Shown piece after piece: positions 22,020 to 32,113 of a stretch of 64,000 nucleotides of DNA (its first letter is position 1; each line of letters starts with the position of its first letter). The stretch spans positions 7,068,001-7,132,000 of the forward strand of contig NC_048555.1 in NCBI RefSeq assembly GCF_902806685.2, given 5' to 3'. The position numbers were made by a program, and so were the translations under genes. Source of the DNA: Maniola hyperantus (lineage: Eukaryota > Arthropoda > Insecta > Lepidoptera > Nymphalidae). The notes under the pieces were generated by a model. It did no database searches. It worked only from the letters and a program-made list of their open reading frames with translations, and was not told the DNA's origin.

Positions 22020-22560
22020 ATCGAATCTGACTGGCCTATTCCTTTCCGTCTCTTCTACGCTTCGCTTATTACCGCTATAGTAGAAATACAATCTTAATTT
22101 AAGTATTTCTAGTAATACTTACCTACCTACAAATTATATACTCTGTGGTATCGATTTAATTAAACGTTTGACTTCGATACAAGCTGCGGGAACAAAGTTA
22201 CACCACCCGTCTATCTTCCATTATTCTAACTCCATTAAAAGCTATCGTTTGTAATGTCTGTATAGTTTAAATTGCCTGTTTTACTTCAAGTATCAATGTC
22301 TCTATTCAAAGTGTAGATTTCAGATACAATCATTCAGAAGCAGTTACGATGTTGCTGTATCGATCTGTCAGACTTGACTATAAATACGGATGTAGTTAAG
22401 GCTATCTCTTTTGACAGTAAGACAGCCGCTAGACCAATTTTATTGATACAGGGCTAATTAACCATATTGTATGGTACAGGGTGTAATTAAAACTCTAGCA
22501 AAAAATTTGCGCTATTATTACTACCTAAACGCAATTCAATACCAATAACCATTTGCCTTA
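22020..22560. other. unrecognised AT-rich region
   Basis: No gene or repeat recognised. Confidence 0.5.
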
Positions 22561-22563
22561 ATT

Positions 22564-22650
22564 GCAAGACCGTGGCATGTGGAAGTCCCTACAATTGACC
22601 TATGTCCAGCAGTGGACGTCTATTGGTTGATGATGATGATGATGATGATT
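22564..22650 (+). pseudogene. RTE-type LINE, very short 3' end
   Basis: gcaagaccgtggcatgtgga, gtccctacaattgacctatg and ccagcagtggacgtctattg, followed by (GAT)n, is the last ~60 bases of the RTE frame plus its microsatellite tail. Confidence 0.7.
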
Positions 22651-22654
22651 TGCC

Positions 22655-23105
22655 TTATATGTCTTATAGTATTAGTGATTTAGAATTGATTACATCGAAG
22701 TTCGGGACCCGCAGAGGCGTATGTGTTAACCACCAGGCTATTGATACTTGAACAAAAAGCAATTCCAAGACATCTGATAACCATTAAGTAGCAGGTTAGA
22801 TGGTACTCTTGTCACTTTACCGACATGACACACGGAAGTGGCACAGACACTGGTCCAAACAGACTTTGCAAGTGACAGAATTAATTGCATGTACAGAACC
22901 TTTCAAATCGAGATATTATCATCTAACTAGTTTCATTTAACTTTCTTAACAGGTGAATATTTACATGCCTTCATAATATTTTGGTCTTGACAGTCGTCAG
23001 TGGATTATCGTGTGATTATAGCAAGAAAAACTAATTACAATGTTACAATGTTGTATTGGCTCGAATATTAGAGTTTCTAAGTATAATTGAAAGGACAAAG
23101 TTCAA
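22655..23105. other. unrecognised AT-rich region
   Basis: No supported feature. Confidence 0.5.
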
Positions 23106-23108
23106 ATA

Positions 23109-23341
23109 ACCGATTTAGCAGGTATAGACGTTGGGGTTCAAGGTACTGGAATGGCGACCACGCAACGGAAAGTGCAGCGTTGAGGAAACCTCCACTAGGT
23201 GAACAGACGACATCAAACGAGTCGCAGATAATCTCTGAATTCAGGCGGCGCAAGACCGTGACATGTGGAAGTCCCTACCAACCAAAAAGTAGGACAAGAG
23301 ACCTATATCCAGGTGCGAACGTCTATCGGTTGATGATGATA
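23109..23341 (+). pseudogene. RTE-type LINE 3' end, degraded
   Basis: tatagacgttggggttcaag, tactggaatggcgaccacgc, gcagcgttgaggaaacctcc and gcggcgcaagaccgtgacat represent the RTE C-terminus with frame breaks. A 12-base addition (accaaaaagtag) splits the last block. It ends in gatgatgataat. Confidence 0.65.
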
Positions 23342-23394
23342 ATATTTGAAAGATTTAAATCCGAAACTAACTTCAACTTTTATATTGATACTAA

Positions 23395-23700
23395 CTGACC
23401 CGGCAAACTTCGTACCGCCTAACACGACGACACTCATTTGTTTTGCCTTCCCGGAACCCCTCCACTAACACTTAAACTTTATGGTATGATATTAAAGTTC
23501 AAATTGACTTTTAAGTATTATTACGAATCTTTTGTATGGGAATATAGAAAAGTGTTGTTTTTAGACTTTTTTAGGCAATTTTCTCTCCGTAACCGTAAGA
23601 ACCATTCTCGTACTTCAAGGAATATTATAACAAAGAATTAGCGAAATCGGTTCAGCTGTTCTCGAGATTTGCTATCAGCAACACATTCAGCGATCTGGAA
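23395..23700. repeat. TGACCCGGCAAACTTCGT-type interspersed repeat
   Basis: The segment begins actgacccggcaaacttcgt and ends agcgaaatcggttcagctgt, tctcgagatttgc. I recognise these end motifs as recurrent in insect genomes, but the class is unclear to me. No coding potential is seen beyond a chance 67-codon frame. Confidence 0.4.
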
Positions 23701-23738
23701 CAATCTATTAGGTAGGTACCTACTAGATTATGTTCGCG

Positions 23739-23985
23739 ACTTATCTATATCTATACGACGCATCCGCGTGGATTTAGGTGTTTTAAAAATCCCGTGAAAA
23801 CTGCATGATTTCCGGATATTGGCTACTTTTTAGCCAATATCCGACTTCGAGGTGCAAGCTTTGTACCAAATTCCGCCCAGATCGGTTAAAAGGATGAGCC
23901 GTGGAAAAGAATGTAGACAGGGTGATAGACAGACAGACGGACACACTTTCGTGGATTATGGTTAGCTATGGATTGTGGAAGTATG
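23739..23985 (-). mobile_element. Helitron-like, second family relative (CTAGCAGACAGACAG type), degraded
   Basis: gcgtggatttaggtgtttta, aaatcccgtgaaaactgcat, ccagatcggttaaaaggatg, gccgtggaaaagaatgtaga and cagacagacggacacacttt match the element at 63093-63325. A 13-bp perfect inverted repeat (23813-23843) sits inside it. Confidence 0.55.
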
Positions 23986-24014
23986 GATCAAAATTAATAT
24001 GGATTCAGCTTTGA

Positions 24015-24244
24015 AGAAAAATATTACTAATTGTAAGTACTTAACTATACCTTAATATACATAATGTCCTTAATTTATGAGAATTAACTATTGTACTTAC
24101 CTAGTTTGAGGATTATGTAAGCTACCACCAACAATTGAGTAGGTAATGAGATGGAAATAAGCTGCAACACTAAGCCTTTGTCTTCGCATAAGTAGAAGGG
24201 CGCTAATCGGCTATTAATTACGGCCTAATGTATTTAGAGTGTCT
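24015..24244. other. unrecognised AT-rich spacer
   Basis: Nothing recognised. Confidence 0.5.
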
Positions 24245-24845
24245 TTATGTGATCAAATTAGAAATGAGGATATCCATAGGAGAACCAGAGACACCGACAT
24301 AGCTAAATGGATTGCGACTTGTGAACCTAAAGTGGCAATGGGCAGGGTATATAGTTCGAATAATTGATAGACGTTGGGGTTTCAAGTTGCTAGAATAGCG
24401 ACCTTGCACCGGAAAACGCAGTGGTGAAGTGGTGAAGTGGAAACCTGAAGTGGCAGTGGGCAGGCCACGTCTGCCGCAGAACCGATGGCCGATGGGGCAG
24501 ACGTGTTCTGGAGTGGAGACAGCGTATCAGCAAGCGCAGTGTGCGACGACCTCCAACCCGCTGGACTGACGACCTTAAGAAGATAGCGGGAAGTGGGTGG
24601 ATGAGGAAGGCGGAGGATCATGTGTGGTGGCGTGCTCTTGGGAAGGCCTATGTCCAGCAGTGGACGTAAACAGGCTGATTGATTGATTGATTGACCGGAA
24701 AACGCAGCGATGGAAGACCGGCCACTAGGAGGACAGACAACATCATCAGTTGCATGGAGCCGCTGGATCATATGGCGAAAGACTTTGGCATGTGGAAGTC
24801 CCTAAAAGAGACCTACGTCCAGCCGTGGACGTCTATTGATTGATA
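24245..24845 (+). pseudogene. RTE-type LINE tail interrupted by a second RTE
   Basis: The outer copy is at 24245-24421 and 24694-24845. It shows gaggatatccataggagaac, gggcagggtatatagttcga, gacgttggggtttcaagttg, then after the interruption ccggccactaggaggacaga and the end gtccagccgtggacgtctat. The frame has several stops. The repeated 14-mer accggaaaacgcag at both junctions (24408-24421, 24694-24707) marks the target duplication of the inner element. Confidence 0.75.
24422..24693 (+). pseudogene. inner RTE-type LINE 3' end, distinct subfamily
   Basis: The frame from LKWQWAGHVCRRTDGRWG through RRVLEWRQRISKRSVRRPP and TRWTDDLKKIAGSGWMRK to WWRALGKAYVQQWT is intact to its stop. The tail is (GATT)n, unlike the (GATGAT)n of the outer copy. 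The untouched frame and exact 14-bp target duplication mark it as younger than its host. It is 5' truncated, so inactive. Confidence 0.8.
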
Positions 24846-24894
24846 ATGACTGTACTTTGCCATCCAAAGTAATACCCAATTTTAAAGTTTTATC

Positions 24895-25115
24895 AGTACC
24901 CTTATTATAAATGCGAAAGTGTGTTTGTTTGTTGGTTTGTTGGTTTATTGGTCTGTTGGTTTGTCCTTCAATCACGTCCCTACGGTGCAACGGATTGACG
25001 TGACTTTTTGCATGGGTATAAATAAAGGCCTGGAGAGTGGCATAGGCTACTTTTAATCCCAGAAATTCAAAGAGTTCCCACGGGATTTTTAAAACTCTAA
25101 TTCCACGCGGACTAG
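24895..25115 (+). mobile_element. Helitron-like element, second family, near complete
   Basis: cttattataaatgcgaaagt, the ttggtttgttggtttattgg run, gtccttcaatcacgtcccta, tttttgcatgggtataaata, aaagagttcccacgggattt and the end ttccacgcggactag are present in order. CTAG is followed by T, as in the first family. Confidence 0.65.
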
Positions 25116-25119
25116 TTTT

Positions 25120-25670
25120 TAAATAATTTGCATTTATATCTTAAAACTCGTTGCTAATCGAGAACAAAATACGCAAAATCAAAACAAAAAGATATCATGT
25201 AACTAATATTGATATAATTAACATAAGATATGTTAATATATTCTTTTTATCGTTATCATAATTAAGGCTGAACCGTGATCTTTATATTAACTCGACTGAT
25301 ATATTTAAACCGCAATTTAAAGCCGCAGAATCACATGCCACTAAATTTCGTGACATGATTATAATAATGATCATATTAGATTTAGAAAGCGGTTAATTAT
25401 CGCGGTGAAGCATGCCATAAAATTATGAATTAATAATTTGAATATGCTCTTAAGGGAGCGGATTAATATGTGCCCTACATACCTAGTCGAAATTCGACAT
25501 ACTCCTATGAAGCGATTCGTTTTCTCGTTTCTAATACTTAGGAACTTACTAGAATGTGGAATCTTTTCGGTCTCCATTTTCCCCACCAGCTATAATATTG
25601 GCGTCTTCAAGGGAAGAGCTAGAACGCCTTTTAGGCAGACGCGCTCCATGTTAGGCTGCATCATTACCAT
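25120..25670. other. unrecognised AT-rich region
   Basis: No gene or repeat recognised. Confidence 0.5.
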
Positions 25671-25671
25671 C

Positions 25672-25912
25672 ATCATCATCAACATCATCATCAACCGATA
25701 GACGTCCACTGCTGGACATAGGTCTCTTGTAGGGACTTCCACACGCCATGGTCTTGCGCCGCCTGAATCCAGCGGCTCCCTGCGACTCGTCTGATGACGT
25801 CCGTCCATCTAGTGGAGGGTCTTCCAACGCTGCGCTTTCCGGTGCGAGGTCGCCATTCCAGCATCTCGGGACCCCAACGACTATTGGTTTTCCGAATGAT
25901 GTGTTTATATGT
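25672..25912 (-). pseudogene. RTE-type LINE 3' end, antisense, frame still open
   Basis: On the minus strand the frame reads MLEWRPRTGKRSVGRPSTRW, TDVIRRVAGSRWIQAAQDHG and VWKSLQETYVQQWTSIG, followed by a long (CAT)n tail at the left. It is 5' truncated at the RRWGPEMLEW block. Confidence 0.75.
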
Positions 25913-25923
25913 AGTTAAGCAAC

Positions 25924-26310
25924 CGGTCAAGTGCGAGTCAAACTCGTGCACCGAGGGTTCCGTAGGTACTACAGTCGTATTTTTTCAACATTTTGCAAGG
26001 TACATCAAAAACTACTTACTATGCATAAAAATAAATAGAAATATATTTCAGGTAAAGCCCTTTCATATTATGATACCCCACTTAGTATAGTAACTTTGAA
26101 AGTTGAAAATACTAATTATTTGTTCATGAACACATTTTAAATTTTTCGGATTTTTCCCTTTACGTGTGCAATAAGACCTACCTACTTGCCAAATTTCATT
26201 ATTCTAGGTCAATTGGTTTCTTGATAGACACGACAGACAGAAAGACAACGAATTGATCCTATGAGGGTTCCTTTTTTTCTTTTGAGGTACGGACCCCAAA
26301 AAGGTCATAT
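25924..26310 (+). repeat. CCGGCCAAGTGCGAGTC repeat (long family), complete but diverged
   Basis: It begins ccggtcaagtgcgagtcaaa, has the accgagggttccgtagg block, agccctttcatattatgata, aattatttgttcatgaacac, attctaggtcaattggtttc, and ends gaggtacggaccccaaaa. The left ggttccgta and right tacgga blocks form a subterminal inverted repeat in the family. Class unknown; non-coding. Confidence 0.7.
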
Positions 26311-26314
26311 TATG

Positions 26315-26755
26315 AAAATTTGTACCAATTACTGTTTGTGAAACTTAATCAAAATCATCCAATAAAGTAATCTGATATCAGTCGATGCAGGTGGAATGTG
26401 TTGCGAGCGATCACACAAAAACATTTCACCACGTCAATGTTACGATAATTTCAAATCATAACCAGTTGTAAGTTGTAACAGTAACTCGATTATTCTAAAT
26501 ACATCAGAAACACGATACTTTCATAATACCTCCGGCAGTAACAAATCAATGTTCCTGACGTTTCAATTTGTATATTGACATGTATTTATTAATCTTTTAG
26601 TCCCAGGGAGGCGCCAACACATCCTCGATTTGAATAAGTTCTCCGCTATGCCGTTCTTTACAAATAAAACCGACTGAGGAAATGATTCTACATTTTATAA
26701 CTTGCGTAAAGGTAATCACTCTTTAATCACAAGTATTCTTCTGTACTTACATATC
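26315..26755. other. unrecognised AT-rich region
   Basis: No gene or repeat recognised. Confidence 0.5.
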
Positions 26756-26793
26756 TAGAGTACGCGGCCGAAAGTGATGTACATCGTCCTTTT

Positions 26794-27456
26794 TAACCGA
26801 CTTCAAAAAAATGAGGAGGTTCTCAATTCGTCGGAATCTTTTTTTTTTTTTTTTTTTATGTATGTTCCCCGATTACTCAAAAACGCCTGGACCGATTTTG
26901 AAAATTCTTTTTTTGTTTGAAAGGGTATACTTCAAAGTTGGTCCCATTTCAATTTGGTGAAGATCTGATGAACATCTTCGAAGATAGATACTGGAACTCC
27001 TCAACGGATAAGAGTAAATTGCTCGCGATCAGTGTAATAGCTTAGTAAACAGTAGATTTTTAACCAGGCATAGCATAATTCTATGGGGCCACTAAAAGTT
27101 GTGAAATAAAAAAATTTACAAAAAAAATAAAAACCGACTTCGTTACATAAACACTAAAAATTGAAAAATAATTTAATTTATTACCGAATATATTATGTAT
27201 ACAAGAGTTAATATAGTTCCATAATAATATTTTTTGGGGTCGGTGCCAATGAGGTGCCATTGTGGAGTCCCATAAAAATATGAAGTCTAGACGATTCGCG
27301 CAGCTAAAGCTAATTGGCACCGGCACCAAAAAGTATTATTATGGAACTATATTAACTCTTGTATACATAATATATTCGGTAATAAATTAAATTATTTTTC
27401 AATTTTTAGTGTTTATGTAACGAAGTCGGTTTTTATTTTTTTTGTAAAAATTTTTT
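26794..27456. mobile_element. TTAACCGACTTCAAAAAA repeat nested in the MITE
   Basis: It starts taaccgacttcaaaaaaatg, aggaggttctcaattcgtcg, then a T-run, and continues through gatctgatgaacatcttcga and ctcaacggataagagtaaat. Its 3' third is the hairpin at 27108-27457. Partial relatives: 29300-29360, 37193-37290 (reverse) and a scrap at 60128-60170. Class unknown. Confidence 0.6.
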
Positions 27457-27457
27457 T
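27108..27457. repeat. ~350-bp near-perfect inverted repeat (143-145-bp arms)
   Basis: The left arm 27108-27250 (…aaaaaccgacttcgttacat…) pairs with 27313-27457 (…atgtaacgaagtcggttttt…) with only a few mismatches or indels near the inner and outer edges. The loop is 62 bases. A transcript would form a long duplex. Confidence 0.9.
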
Positions 27458-27591
27458 GGCTTTGTATAGAGCGTTGTCTCTGTCACTCATACCTATATGA
27501 CGTTTTGTCGGTGTCAACGACAGAGACAATGCTCTACAAACTTGCTATCTTCTTCTAAAGGTCGATGTACATCACTTTCAGCCGCGTACTG

Positions 27592-27783
27592 AACACGTGG
27601 TGCCTTGAAGTTCGCTAGTATCGCTAACAAGGCAGGTGATTTAGTAAATACATTTTCTCCTGAACACATTTTAACTATTTCTTTATAAATAAAATTTAAA
27701 TTATTTGTATTTAAATTATTTAAATAAACTATTAATAAACTTAAATCTAAAAAAAAACAACATTAAATTAAAACTAAAATAAA
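27592..27783 (-). other. AT-rich stretch, probable 3' untranslated tail of the adjacent LINE
   Basis: Immediately downstream of the stop of the minus-strand ORF lie repeated attaaattaaa/aaatttaaat blocks. A non-LTR element tail would be expected here; the exact end is not visible. Confidence 0.35.
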
Positions 27784-28626
27784 TTAAATTAAATCTAAAA
27801 CCTCATCGAGACCACCGCAGCGAGGCATTGTATCCAAGATGCTGGCAGCATTACCCTTTTGGATGGCCAAACTAATTCTTTGACCAAGGTAGCTGCCAGC
27901 TCTCGGGTCCCCGGTTGACTCGATAACTCTTTTCGCAATTTCTTCAAAAAGAGCTCGAGCCCCCGGGCCCCACGGCCCCAAGGTCTCCACACCAAAAGGC
28001 ACGAATACGAAGCTCCCATCGAGGTTTTCATATTTGCGCCTCTTGGCCTGTTCGGCGCTGATGGCCGCTGCACCCGCCATAGAGGAGGTCGCCTGAATGT
28101 GGAATGCAGCTAAAGTGTCTACACAAGTTGCATCCCAAACAAGCGACCTGCCCATCTTCCACGGTACGAGCGTCATACCATCAGGTCTTTTGCCATCGCT
28201 ACGTGCCAAACCAATAGGTTCTAGTACAGCTGGCACATGGGCGGTGGCAAGGGACCTCCGGATGATGTCGTTAAGGGTACTATGGCGGGAGAAGCGTCCA
28301 GCGCTTCTCGAACAGGAGAGCCCATGGTGGCCGAAGGCGTCAACGCAGTCACCGCAGTGGCAACGGTGAGGCTGGTTTATTGTGGCGCCAAGCCTAAGAC
28401 CAATGAGAACAGAAAGTGTCGTATGGTCTAACATAGTGCCCAGGTTGGCAGAGGGAAGAGCATGTAGCCAGTAGCCGGACTCTTTTGCAGAGACAGCGAG
28501 AAGACGAGCACGGTCTTTTTTAGAATTTGCGTTTGCTAGTAAAGTGTCAAATGTCGTTTTGCAAATAATGTCGTCCCACTGTCTCTGGGAAGAAAGAGAA
28601 ACCGGCACTTGGCTGGGACTATGCAT
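27784..28626 (-). pseudogene. C-terminal zinc-knuckle/restriction-like endonuclease region of a non-LTR retrotransposon
   Basis: An intact 280-codon minus-strand frame. Residues 86-105 carry a Cys/His cluster (HRCHCGDCVDAFGHHGLSC) with C89, C91/C94, H100/H101 and C105. R114-H115 follow, then DGKRPDG (D149), VWDATCVDT (D165), and AKRRKY (K195/K198). This order (CCHC, RH, RPD, D, KxxKY) is the signature of the restriction-like endonuclease after the reverse transcriptase in R2/NeSL/CRE-type LINEs. That enzyme nicks the target DNA for reverse transcription. No RT domain is upstream: the frame meets a stop five codons before the first Met, so the copy is 5' truncated. The Met is arbitrary, not a proven start. 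The clan is an inference from motif order; an unnamed related RT family is possible. Confidence 0.6.
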
Positions 28627-28756
28627 GGACCATTCATTTCTTTATAATGTACCTAACCACAAACTGGCCAACAAACTGGCCCACCAGTTTGGCGAGTTAG
28701 AAATATAAATGCCCTGTAAAATTAATAAGAAAAAATAAATTAAAAAAAAAACAATT

Positions 28757-28935
28757 TCTTGGTTTTCGGATTTATCCCTTTGCTTGTGCTGTAAGACCTA
28801 CCTAAAGGCCAAATTTCATGATTCTAGGTCAACGGGAAGTATCCTATATAGGTTTTCTTGACAGAAACGACAGGGAGACATGACAGACAAATAACAAAGT
28901 GGTCCTATAAGGGTTGCTTTTTTCCTTTTGAGGTG
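28757..28935 (+). repeat. CCGGCCAAGTGCGAGTC repeat (long family), 3' part
   Basis: ggttttcggatttatccctt, aaatttcatgattctaggtc, aacgggaagtatcctatata and aagtggtcctataagggttg match the right half of the family. The left half is absent. Confidence 0.65.
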
Positions 28936-29059
28936 GATGAATGAATGGGAATGAAAAGGAATGGAACCCTAAAATGGCACGTGATGTTGACCAAGGATTT
29001 TGATAATCCATCGATATTATTGCTTGTCAGTGGCATCCTAATTATTTATTTTTATTTTC

Positions 29060-29195
29060 TACTAGCGATCCGCTCTAGCTCGCACGGGTGCGATTTAGTA
29101 ATGAATAAAATTTGAAATGTATTGACATTTTTTTACAAAAATACCATCCAAATTTCTCACTTTTCCGGTGGATTTTTCTAAAAATTCTAGGTACT
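29060..29195. repeat. CTAGCGATCCGC...CGCACGGGTGCG repeat fragment
   Basis: ctagcgatccgctctagctc followed by gcacgggtgcgatttagtaa resembles the cggctcgccccgacttcgca segment at 41275. It is probably another Helitron-like terminal region, but the boundaries are unclear. Confidence 0.4.
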
Positions 29196-29300
29196 GAATT
29201 TTCTAAAATCCTTTCTTAGATGATACCTACGCATGCCAAATTTCAGCCCGATCAGATAGTTCAGATAGATCAGTCAGTCAATCAGTCATTTAGTCAGCTT
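29196..29300 (-). mobile_element. Helitron-like (GACT)n element, partial
   Basis: ttttctaaaatcctttctta, catgccaaatttcagcccga and the tract tagatcagtcagtcaatcag match the 5' half on the minus strand. The CTAG end is replaced by the preceding repeat. Confidence 0.6.
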
Positions 29301-29362
29301 TTTAACCAACTTCAAAAAAGGAGGAGGTTCTCAATTCGTCGGAATCTTTTTTTATATAAATA
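29300..29362 (+). repeat. TTAACCGACTTC repeat, 5' fragment
   Basis: aaccaacttcaaaaaaggag and gaggttctcaattcgtcgga, then a T-run, equals the start of the element at 26794. Confidence 0.6.
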
Positions 29363-29364
29363 GA

Positions 29365-29640
29365 AATAGAAGAAAATTAGTTGTTGGTACATTTTTAATT
29401 TCATTTAAGAATCTTTTTACCATCTCCCAGTCTATTTTATTATTTATGGGTCAGAAGCTCATGGCGCCTGTCTTAATAAATTTCTCACATACTTTTAGGA
29501 TGCTGAAAAGTGTTAACGCTTGTCCGTGGTAATAACAATAAATCATAAAACCATTACCATTTCTTTTTGTTCGTTGATGTCAGTAAGCCGACATTGAATA
29601 TCAGATATCAATCATTGGTGAATTATTATGAATTTGTTAC
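29365..29640. other. unrecognised AT-rich spacer
   Basis: Nothing recognised. Confidence 0.5.
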
Positions 29641-29641
29641 A

Positions 29642-29900
29642 GTTAGGGCCCTAGCACACGTGACCCTTTTAGCATTGGAGATCAGCGATTTTGACAACTT
29701 GCTCCGTTTGATCGCTGAATTGAAATCGCGCGTTTAAGTGGTTGGACGCGACATCGAGGTTCTGAAAATCGATCTGATTGCAGCAACTGGAGATTGAATG
29801 TGTGCGGAGTGGAGGTTTCAAAGGTGGCATCGAGCTTTCGAAAAGCAACTAAAAATCAGATCGCTGATCCTAAAATCATTGTATCTGCTATGGCCCTTAA
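29642..29900. mobile_element. candidate MITE with TTAGGGCC..TAGCA ends
   Basis: The left end ttagggccctagcacacg and the right end gtatctgctatggcccttaa are imperfect inverted repeats over about 16 bases. The interior is less AT-rich than the flanks (gatcagcgattttgacaact, cgcgacatcgaggttctgaa). A similar right end is at about 33715-33755. Confidence 0.5.
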
Positions 29901-29904
29901 ATGC

Positions 29905-30915
29905 GTAAGACCACCTCACATTACATAAGGCGGCGATTACATGCAAAATAAAAGTGTTTACATTAGCAAATTTGTCGTAAGTAATTAATCACGTAAGTAA
30001 AACTTACAGTTGTATCTGCAGACTAAATTTAACTGATAACCAAAATAGCTGTTGCTATTAAAATTAAAAAAAAAACTTTTTTGATTGCGCTGCAATACCC
30101 AATCTGTGATCAATCATACCAAATCAAATAATATTGATATTAAATTAATTAAATAATCTAATTGCCAAATGGTCTCTATTGCAACCCGATTAGCAAAAGA
30201 ACAACGGTTATTTAGCTAATTTAGTAATTTAGCTTTTGAATAGCGTTTCAGAAACTGCCAGTAGGTATTTCTCTCACAACGATAAATAAATAAATAAAGG
30301 TCCAGTATAACAAACTTGTAAGTTATTTGTGAATAATTTGTTAAATGCTAATTTGGATAGTAAATCTTCTGCCTTGAAATAATTAGGCGTTATAAATAAA
30401 GATTTGAATGTTCAAGTTTGGGGATTAAGTATCGTCTTATTCTGTAACAGTTTAACTTTTTATTACTTACTTACTTGATTTATTGTGCTTTGGTTTTTTT
30501 AAAACATTTGTCATTGTTAGGTTTTTTTGGAGCAGCTTTCCGAAACTAAACTTATATGACTCTACCTTTACGATGTTTATAATGATTTTCTTAAATACAA
30601 ACTGCATGAATTTTATCTAATTTCCAGAAAATTTAAGACTAAATACATACGTTTATATAACCGTTATAATTGTTCGTTAATCGCTAGCTGTTAGCGATAC
30701 TGTGCACATTAAAAATTAGTAACAGCAAAAACAAAAATTCTTGCAAACACGAAAACAGTAAAAACTATAAATCAAATAGCAATTATCCATTCGTCAAATC
30801 TTATCCAATTAAATTAATCGGTAGACACCATAAAAGTTAAAACAATTAACAATCTTTACAAGAAGTCACTACTAAAACTAACGTGTGACTTTGTTTGCTT
30901 CTACATACTATAGGT
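29905..30915. other. unrecognised AT-rich region
   Basis: About 1 kb without recognisable repeats or genes. Confidence 0.5.
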
Positions 30916-30920
30916 ATTAT

Positions 30921-31000
30921 TTTTACTAAATGGTCGCGACTTCGTCCGCGTCAATTGCGTTTTTTTAAAATTCCGTGTGAATTCTTTGTTTTACTTTTGT
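30921..31000 (-). repeat. second Helitron-like family, fragment
   Basis: ggtcgcgacttcgtccgcgt and aaaattccgtgtgaattctt match the 3' end of the family on the minus strand. Confidence 0.45.
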
Positions 31001-31019
31001 GACACGTTCATAACATTTT

Positions 31020-31165
31020 TTTAAAATAGAGATAGCGAGCAAACGAGCAGGCGGGTCACCTGATGCTAGTGATTACCGCCGCCTATGAACATTTGCAGCA
31101 CCAGAGGAACTGCCGATGCGTTGCCGGCCTTTCAGGAATTTGTTGGTCCGCCCCTTGAATAAATC
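31020..31165 (-). repeat. LINE 3' tail (GCGAGCAAACGAGCAGGCGGG type), copy 1
   Basis: The A/T-rich block followed by gatagcgagcaaacgagcag, gcgggtcacctgatgctagt, aatttgttggtccgcccctt matches 47573-47740. On the minus strand, FKG..NKFLKG-type coding sequence precedes the tail. It is a 5'-truncated insertion. Confidence 0.6.
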
Positions 31166-31171
31166 CATGTA

Positions 31172-31502
31172 CATCATCATCATCATCATGATCAACCCAT
31201 TACCGGCCCACTACTGAGCCGGATCTTCTCTCAGAGTGAGAGAAGCCGAAGAGAGTGAACGTTAGGCCACGTTTGCCAAGTGCGGATTGACAGACTACAC
31301 ACACCTTTGAATATAATATTATAAAAAACTCTCAGGCTTATAGGGTTCTTCATGATTAAGGCAAGTGATATTTAATTTCTTAAAACGATATGTGCGTTTT
31401 GTTTTAACTTCGAAAAACTTTTTGGAGTTATGTGCGTGCCCGGAATAAAACACCTGACCTCCGATTAGGAAGCAGACGTCTTAATCTTCAAGCTATCACA
31501 GC
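31172..31502 (-). repeat. SINE family A, nearly complete
   Basis: Tail (CAT)n, gatcaacccattaccggccc, the internal ctctcaggcttatagggttc block, ttaatttcttaaaacg, then a short internal duplication around the tatgtgcg block. The tRNA-like end follows (ccggaataaaacacctgacc, tccgattaggaagcagacgt, agctatcacagc). Confidence 0.75.
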
Positions 31503-31504
31503 AT

Positions 31505-32110
31505 CTCCTATAATTATATTCACGGGGCCCTGAAATATTAAATGTCGGTGAATTTTCTAAAAAAAAAAACATATTCAACTAAACTATTTATAAAATAATT
31601 TCCCATTTATACACACTCACACGTGTACATGTACACCTAGGTGCCATCGTGAGTCAATCCGAAGCTCTTCAGATCACTGCACGATTTATAGAGTGAGGTA
31701 TTTGTTTTACGTCAGATATTGATGGATCATGGGAGATTTTTTTCTATTTTTAGTTCCCGACTCGAGTACTAGAGAATTTCAGCGTTCATCAAAGGAAAAC
31801 ATCGGCAACATTCTTTTGAATGGCGCTCGTGTTTATTGGGTCGAAGATTCAGTTAATTTGAGTTGCGCTAGTTTGAAATGATTTTTAAAGGTATAACGTC
31901 TCGCGCCGTAATTTAATGCTGATTTTTAATGTGAAAATTTTCAACTAATGCGAACGGCAAAAATCTGAAACGTCCGTATACACGGTGAAAGGCTTTTTAG
32001 AGTTAAACCAAAAGAGAACATAACGTTAACGCCGCTACATAATTTTGTTGACATAAGTAAAATATAAGTAAAATAAAGCAACACAACTTTTAAGCTGAAG
32101 TTTTCTTTCA
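31505..32110. other. unrecognised region upstream of the candidate exon
   Basis: No repeats recognised. It would be intron sequence if the acceptor at 32113 is used. Confidence 0.45.
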
Positions 32111-32113
32111 CAG

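Larger units (their letters stand above)
26759..27591. mobile_element. GTACGCGGC foldback MITE split by a nested insertion
   Basis: The left end (26759-26793, tacgcggccgaaagtgatgt...) and right part (about 27457-27591, ending cactttcagccgcgtact) are inverted ends of the same MITE family seen intact at 46750, 51799 and 60396. About 660 bases of unrelated repeat lie between, and about twelve bases of the expected MITE are missing at the left junction. Confidence 0.7.

Noticed and set aside
24382..24771. 129-codon minus-strand open frame
   Set aside because: Antisense of the RTE tails, whose sense frame carries the recognisable protein.
28097..28431. plus-strand frames of 90 and 64 codons
   Set aside because: Antisense shadows of the endonuclease frame at 27784-28626.
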